A stretch of DNA of 8,063 bases from Candidatus Woesearchaeota archaeon (GTDB taxonomy: Archaea > Nanobdellota > Nanobdellia > Woesearchaeales > WJKL01), in the NCBI GenBank assembly GCA_019322815.1, contig JAHWIB010000052.1:1-8063 (forward strand), given 5' to 3'. The notes below the pieces were generated by a model, which worked only from the letters and a program-made list of their open reading frames with translations, had not been told where the DNA came from and did not search any database. This document shows positions 5,563-8,063 of the stretch, piece after piece (within the stretch, counting starts at the first letter, position 1; each line of letters opens with the position of its first letter). Made by a program: the position numbers and the translations under genes.

Positions 5563-8063
5563 ATCTTCTTTTTTCAAAATAATTATCCCAGTTAAGCTTG
5601 CTTTTAGGATTTTTAGGTAATTTTTTGATTGAAACTGCAGCATATAATCCAGCAATAATTGCAAATATTAAGATCAATGCCCATGGGCTTGATATGCCAG
5701 AACCGTCTCCGCCAACAGCAAATCCTGTTATTCCTCCAAACAATGATTCCAGCAGTCCTTTCTTTCCTTTAATCACATGCGCTTCTAAATCAGAGGAAGG
5801 ATTTTGTGGATGTATAGATTTTGCTTCTACTTTTGAAGAATGTCCTTCTACAAATGGTTCTATTGGGCCTGTCTCCTTAGGGCATTCTCCGCAGTCTTTT
5901 GAGCATTTTTTACATGTCTCATCTGACTGGCAGATTCCATCTCCGCAGTATGTTCCTACTCTAAGAGGAGAGCTTCTAAAGCTGTTGCTTTTGTCTTTTT
6001 GCTTGTTTGAATTAGATTCAACTTCTAATAAAACTTTTCTTGTATGTTCAAATCCTTCTGAAGATGTTACAAAAGCATTTATTATATATTCTCCTTCATC
6101 TGGAGCATCAAATTCATATTCAAATGTTCCATTTTCTATTGAAATATTAATTGTTTCTTCCGGAAGCTCCAATGTAATGATATCTTCAGGAGCTTCATTG
6201 CCATCATCTAATTCAACTGTTCCAGAAACAGTTACCTTTTTTCCTGGCTTTGTAGTTGATGGTGTTAGCTGCATATCAATATCATATCCTTGTATTAATG
6301 TAAATGTATCATAGACTATGTTTGTATTTCCAAATCCGTCTTCTGCTGTGATCTCTAATGTATAATCTCCTAAATCATAGCTTACATCTGTCTGTATTGT
6401 TGCTGAATAAATATCTCCATCACTTATTACACTTAATGATGTGCTGTTAAATTCCATATCTACATTATCGACTCCGCTTATATCTGTTATATTTGCCTCA
6501 ACTGTATAATCTTCTATTCTTGCAACATAGGTTATGTCTGATATTATAGTTGGTCCTGTTAGATCAGTTACATTTAATGTTCTTGATTCAGTTGCAGCTG
6601 AGTTCAATGCATCATCCTGGCATTGTACATACCATTCATACTCATCCATAGGAAGTACTAAAGTTATATTTGCTATTGCAGATATATCAAGAGATTCTGC
6701 TGCTATTGGATTATTGTCTGCAAATATTGTACAGTTTAATTCATTATCTAAGTTATCAAATATATCAAATAAAAAGTTCACATGAACATCAGAGCTTGTG
6801 CCATCTGCTGGAGCGATTAAACTTATTGTTGGAGCTGTCCTGTCTACAATAAATGTAAACTCTTCTACAGCTATGTTGCCTGCTCCATCTTCTGCAGTTA
6901 CAATTATTATATTTTCTCCTTCTGGAAGTTCTGAGCTGTTTAAGCTGCTGCTGTAATCAACATCAACTAATTCATAGTTGTCTGAAACTTCAATATCAAT
7001 GATTACATCAGAGCCTATTAATGAGCCGTTTGCAGGGCTGTTTAAGGTTATTGTTGGAGCTGTATTATCTATGATTATATTTCTTGTTTCTGAATCTGCT
7101 GACAATCCAACCCAGTCAGTGCATCTGACTATCCATTCATGATTTCCTTCAGAAACATTTGTCATATCATAGGTTGTTTCAGTTATTTCTCCATTATTTG
7201 ATTCTGCTGAATCGATTGTTTCATCATCTACAATCAAGCTGCAGGTCAATGTTGGAGCTAAGTTGTCTGATGCATTAAATGAAAATATTGTATTGCTGCT
7301 TCCATATTCATTGTCTGCTGGAGCGATTAAATCAATTGATGGAGCTGTACCATCAAATCCTACAGAGCCAGTTAAAGAAGATGATTCCAAAGCATAGTTA
7401 TGGACAACAAATTCAAAACACATAAGATCTCCTTCTTCATATTCAAGAAGATCAAGCTGGTTTGAACAGGTATTATTATCGCAATCTAAAACAAGATTTT
7501 CAGTTAGATTTGTATCATTGCATGGCCAGTAAGTTAATCTTGCTGTATTGATCCCTGTTTCAGGATCTTCAGCATAAACTGAGATTTCCTGGTCAATCAT
7601 GCCTGTTCTTAAAAAGCTGCCGTCTTCAGGAGTATTGTTTGATAATAAAGGGCTTGTATCATCATTTCTTATTTCAACAGGTATTGTAAAAGTTGTTTCT
7701 TCAGAGCTTTCTCCTATAATTATTATCTCAATATTTGAAGTTGTATCATCACCTACAATTTCTGCCTTAGCAGTATACTGGAACAATGCTCCAAAGATAT
7801 TTGTCTCAATGCTTCCATCATACCATCTTATGATTTCATCTGAAAATGTATTATCCCATCCTAAGAAAACAACAGAATCAGTTATTGTAAAGCCAGGCAT
7901 TGTCACTCTTACCTCTTCTATTGTTTCATTTCCAAATAGATTGTTTACAGTAAGGTTGAATTTCTGCTCATTTGTTTCATACAAATCAATAGGAGTTATG
8001 TCAATTTCCGGGTTAGGAGCAGCATGAACAAAAGGAGCAAGAAATATCATCAACAGGATAAAA
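5561..8063 (-). CDS. Large secreted surface protein with Ig-like modules, Cys-rich motif and C-terminal membrane anchor; N-terminal end outside the window
   Basis: The frame runs off the right edge: a hydrophobic FILLMIFLAPFVHA ending in an AxA-like site is the end of a signal peptide, so the true start is a few codons beyond 8063. Numbering from the TTG codon at 8053, residues 12-130 are a beta-rich N-terminal domain. Next come modules of roughly 75-105 residues (about 130-233, 233-328, 329-402, 404-495, 496-588), most opening with D-x-T-A-P and typical of bacterial/archaeal Ig-like repeats. A last beta domain spans 589-680. Paired cysteines (271/311, 441/478 and four in the first module) suggest disulphides. 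At least 17 N-x-S/T sequons point to glycosylation. Residues 703-724 are a six-Cys motif starting YCGDGIC. Then come a linker, ITGFAV (775-780), one helix (791-809) and a basic cytosolic tail. It is likely a cell-envelope or adhesion protein; its ligand is unknown. Confidence 0.85.
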   Translation of the reverse strand, partial: FILLMIFLAPFVHAAPNPEIDITPIDLYETNEQKFNLTVNNLFGNETIEEVRVTMPGFTITDSVVFLGWDNTFSDEIIRWYDGSIETNIFGALFQYTAKAEIVGDDTTSNIEIIIIGESSEETTFTIPVEIRNDDTSPLLSNNTPEDGSFLRTGMIDQEISVYAEDPETGINTARLTYWPCNDTNLTENLVLDCDNNTCSNQLDLLEYEEGDLMCFEFVVHNYALESSSLTGSVGFDGTAPSIDLIAPADNEYGSSNTIFSFNASDNLAPTLTCSLIVDDETIDSAESNNGEITETTYDMTNVSEGNHEWIVRCTDWVGLSADSETRNIIIDNTAPTITLNSPANGSLIGSDVIIDIEVSDNYELVDVDYSSSLNSSELPEGENIIIVTAEDGAGNIAVEEFTFIVDRTAPTISLIAPADGTSSDVHVNFLFDIFDNLDNELNCTIFADNNPIAAESLDISAIANITLVLPMDEYEWYVQCQDDALNSAATESRTLNVTDLTGPTIISDITYVARIEDYTVEANITDISGVDNVDMEFNSTSLSVISDGDIYSATIQTDVSYDLGDYTLEITAEDGFGNTNIVYDTFTLIQGYDIDMQLTPSTTKPGKKVTVSGTVELDDGNEAPEDIITLELPEETINISIENGTFEYEFDAPDEGEYIINAFVTSSEGFEHTRKVLLEVESNSNKQKDKSNSFRSSPLRVGTYCGDGICQSDETCKKCSKDCGECPKETGPIEPFVEGHSSKVEAKSIHPQNPSSDLEAHVIKGKKGLLESLFGGITGFAVGGDGSGISSPWALILIFAIIAGLYAAVSIKKLPKNPKSKLNWDNYFEKRR
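6804..6821 (-). repeat. 18-base exact repeat copy 1, encoding LIAPAD
   Basis: The sequence tctgctggagcgattaaa (plus strand) recurs at 7314-7331. It encodes LIAPAD at the opening of the Ig-like module near residue 412. The flanking bases coding for TAP are also similar, indicating module duplication within the gene rather than a mobile or regulatory repeat. Confidence 0.7.
7314..7331 (-). repeat. 18-base exact repeat copy 2, encoding LIAPAD
   Basis: Second copy of the 18-mer at 6804-6821, at the opening of the Ig-like module near residue 242. The shared codons in this third-position-variable setting suggest fairly recent duplication or gene conversion between modules. Confidence 0.7.
8021..8063 (-). 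other. C-terminal part of a signal peptide of the surface protein
   Basis: Minus-strand translation inward from the window edge gives a run of hydrophobic residues ending FVHA before APNPEID. This fits a signal peptidase I site (V-x-A) with a polar, proline-containing mature start. The basic N-terminal region of the signal must lie outside the window. Confidence 0.7.

Noticed and set aside
5598..6314. Long plus-strand open frame of 238 codons
   Set aside because: It is antisense to the surface protein, gives no recognisable domain, and has Ser/Pro-rich composition typical of a shadow frame; the minus-strand protein has clear domains.
6800..7340. CRISPR-like or tandem DNA repeats
   Set aside because: The repeated bases code for the openings of Ig-like modules, with unequal spacing and in frame; no spacer-repeat pattern exists.
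7599..8027. Plus-strand open frame of 142 codons opposite the surface protein N-terminus
   Set aside because: Antisense shadow; no ribosome site or promoter seen, and the minus-strand frame has a signal peptide and beta domains.

Overview
The window is an AT-rich, gene-dense stretch that reads as archaeal, most likely from a small-genome DPANN lineage of the Woesearchaeota/Pacearchaeota type. This placement is an inference. It rests on several signs: lysine-rich proteins with almost only AGA/AGG arginine codons; TTTAAATA TATA-like boxes set for leaderless mRNAs; a large, sequon-rich surface protein with Ig-like modules, a C-terminal membrane anchor and an ITGFAV motif just before it; and a small CxxC membrane protein. 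No rRNA, tRNA, CRISPR array or mobile element is visible. There is no gene-free stretch longer than about 25 bases, apart from the window edges.

Left part (1-5368, + strand): five genes in the order methyltransferase, PEP-utiliser-like protein, methyltransferase, phosphate acetyltransferase homologue, PEP-utiliser-like protein. The first methyltransferase enters from outside the window, and its stop overlaps the start of the first PEP-utiliser-like gene (ATGA). The second methyltransferase and the Pta homologue each have their own TATA-like box, the identical octamer exactly 30 bases before the ATG and overlapping or abutting the stop codon of the gene upstream. The second PEP-utiliser-like gene follows Pta with a clear Shine-Dalgarno. 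The two methyltransferases look like divergent paralogues, and so do the two PEP-utiliser-like proteins. The latter end in an intact phosphohistidine swivelling domain but contain no ATP-grasp domain and no PEP/pyruvate barrel. The Pta homologue has the family fold signatures, yet two residues considered catalytic in the Methanosarcina enzyme appear substituted. Together these genes could form an undescribed phosphotransfer/acyl-transfer/methylation pathway. That is a hypothesis from gene order and domain content only.

Right part (5355-8063, - strand): a large secreted, membrane-anchored surface protein, whose N-terminus lies just outside the window, is followed by a 63-residue CxxC two-helix membrane protein. 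The small gene's perfect Shine-Dalgarno overlaps the stop codon of the large gene, so the pair is a tight operon. It converges on the left cluster with a 14-base overlap of coding 3' ends.
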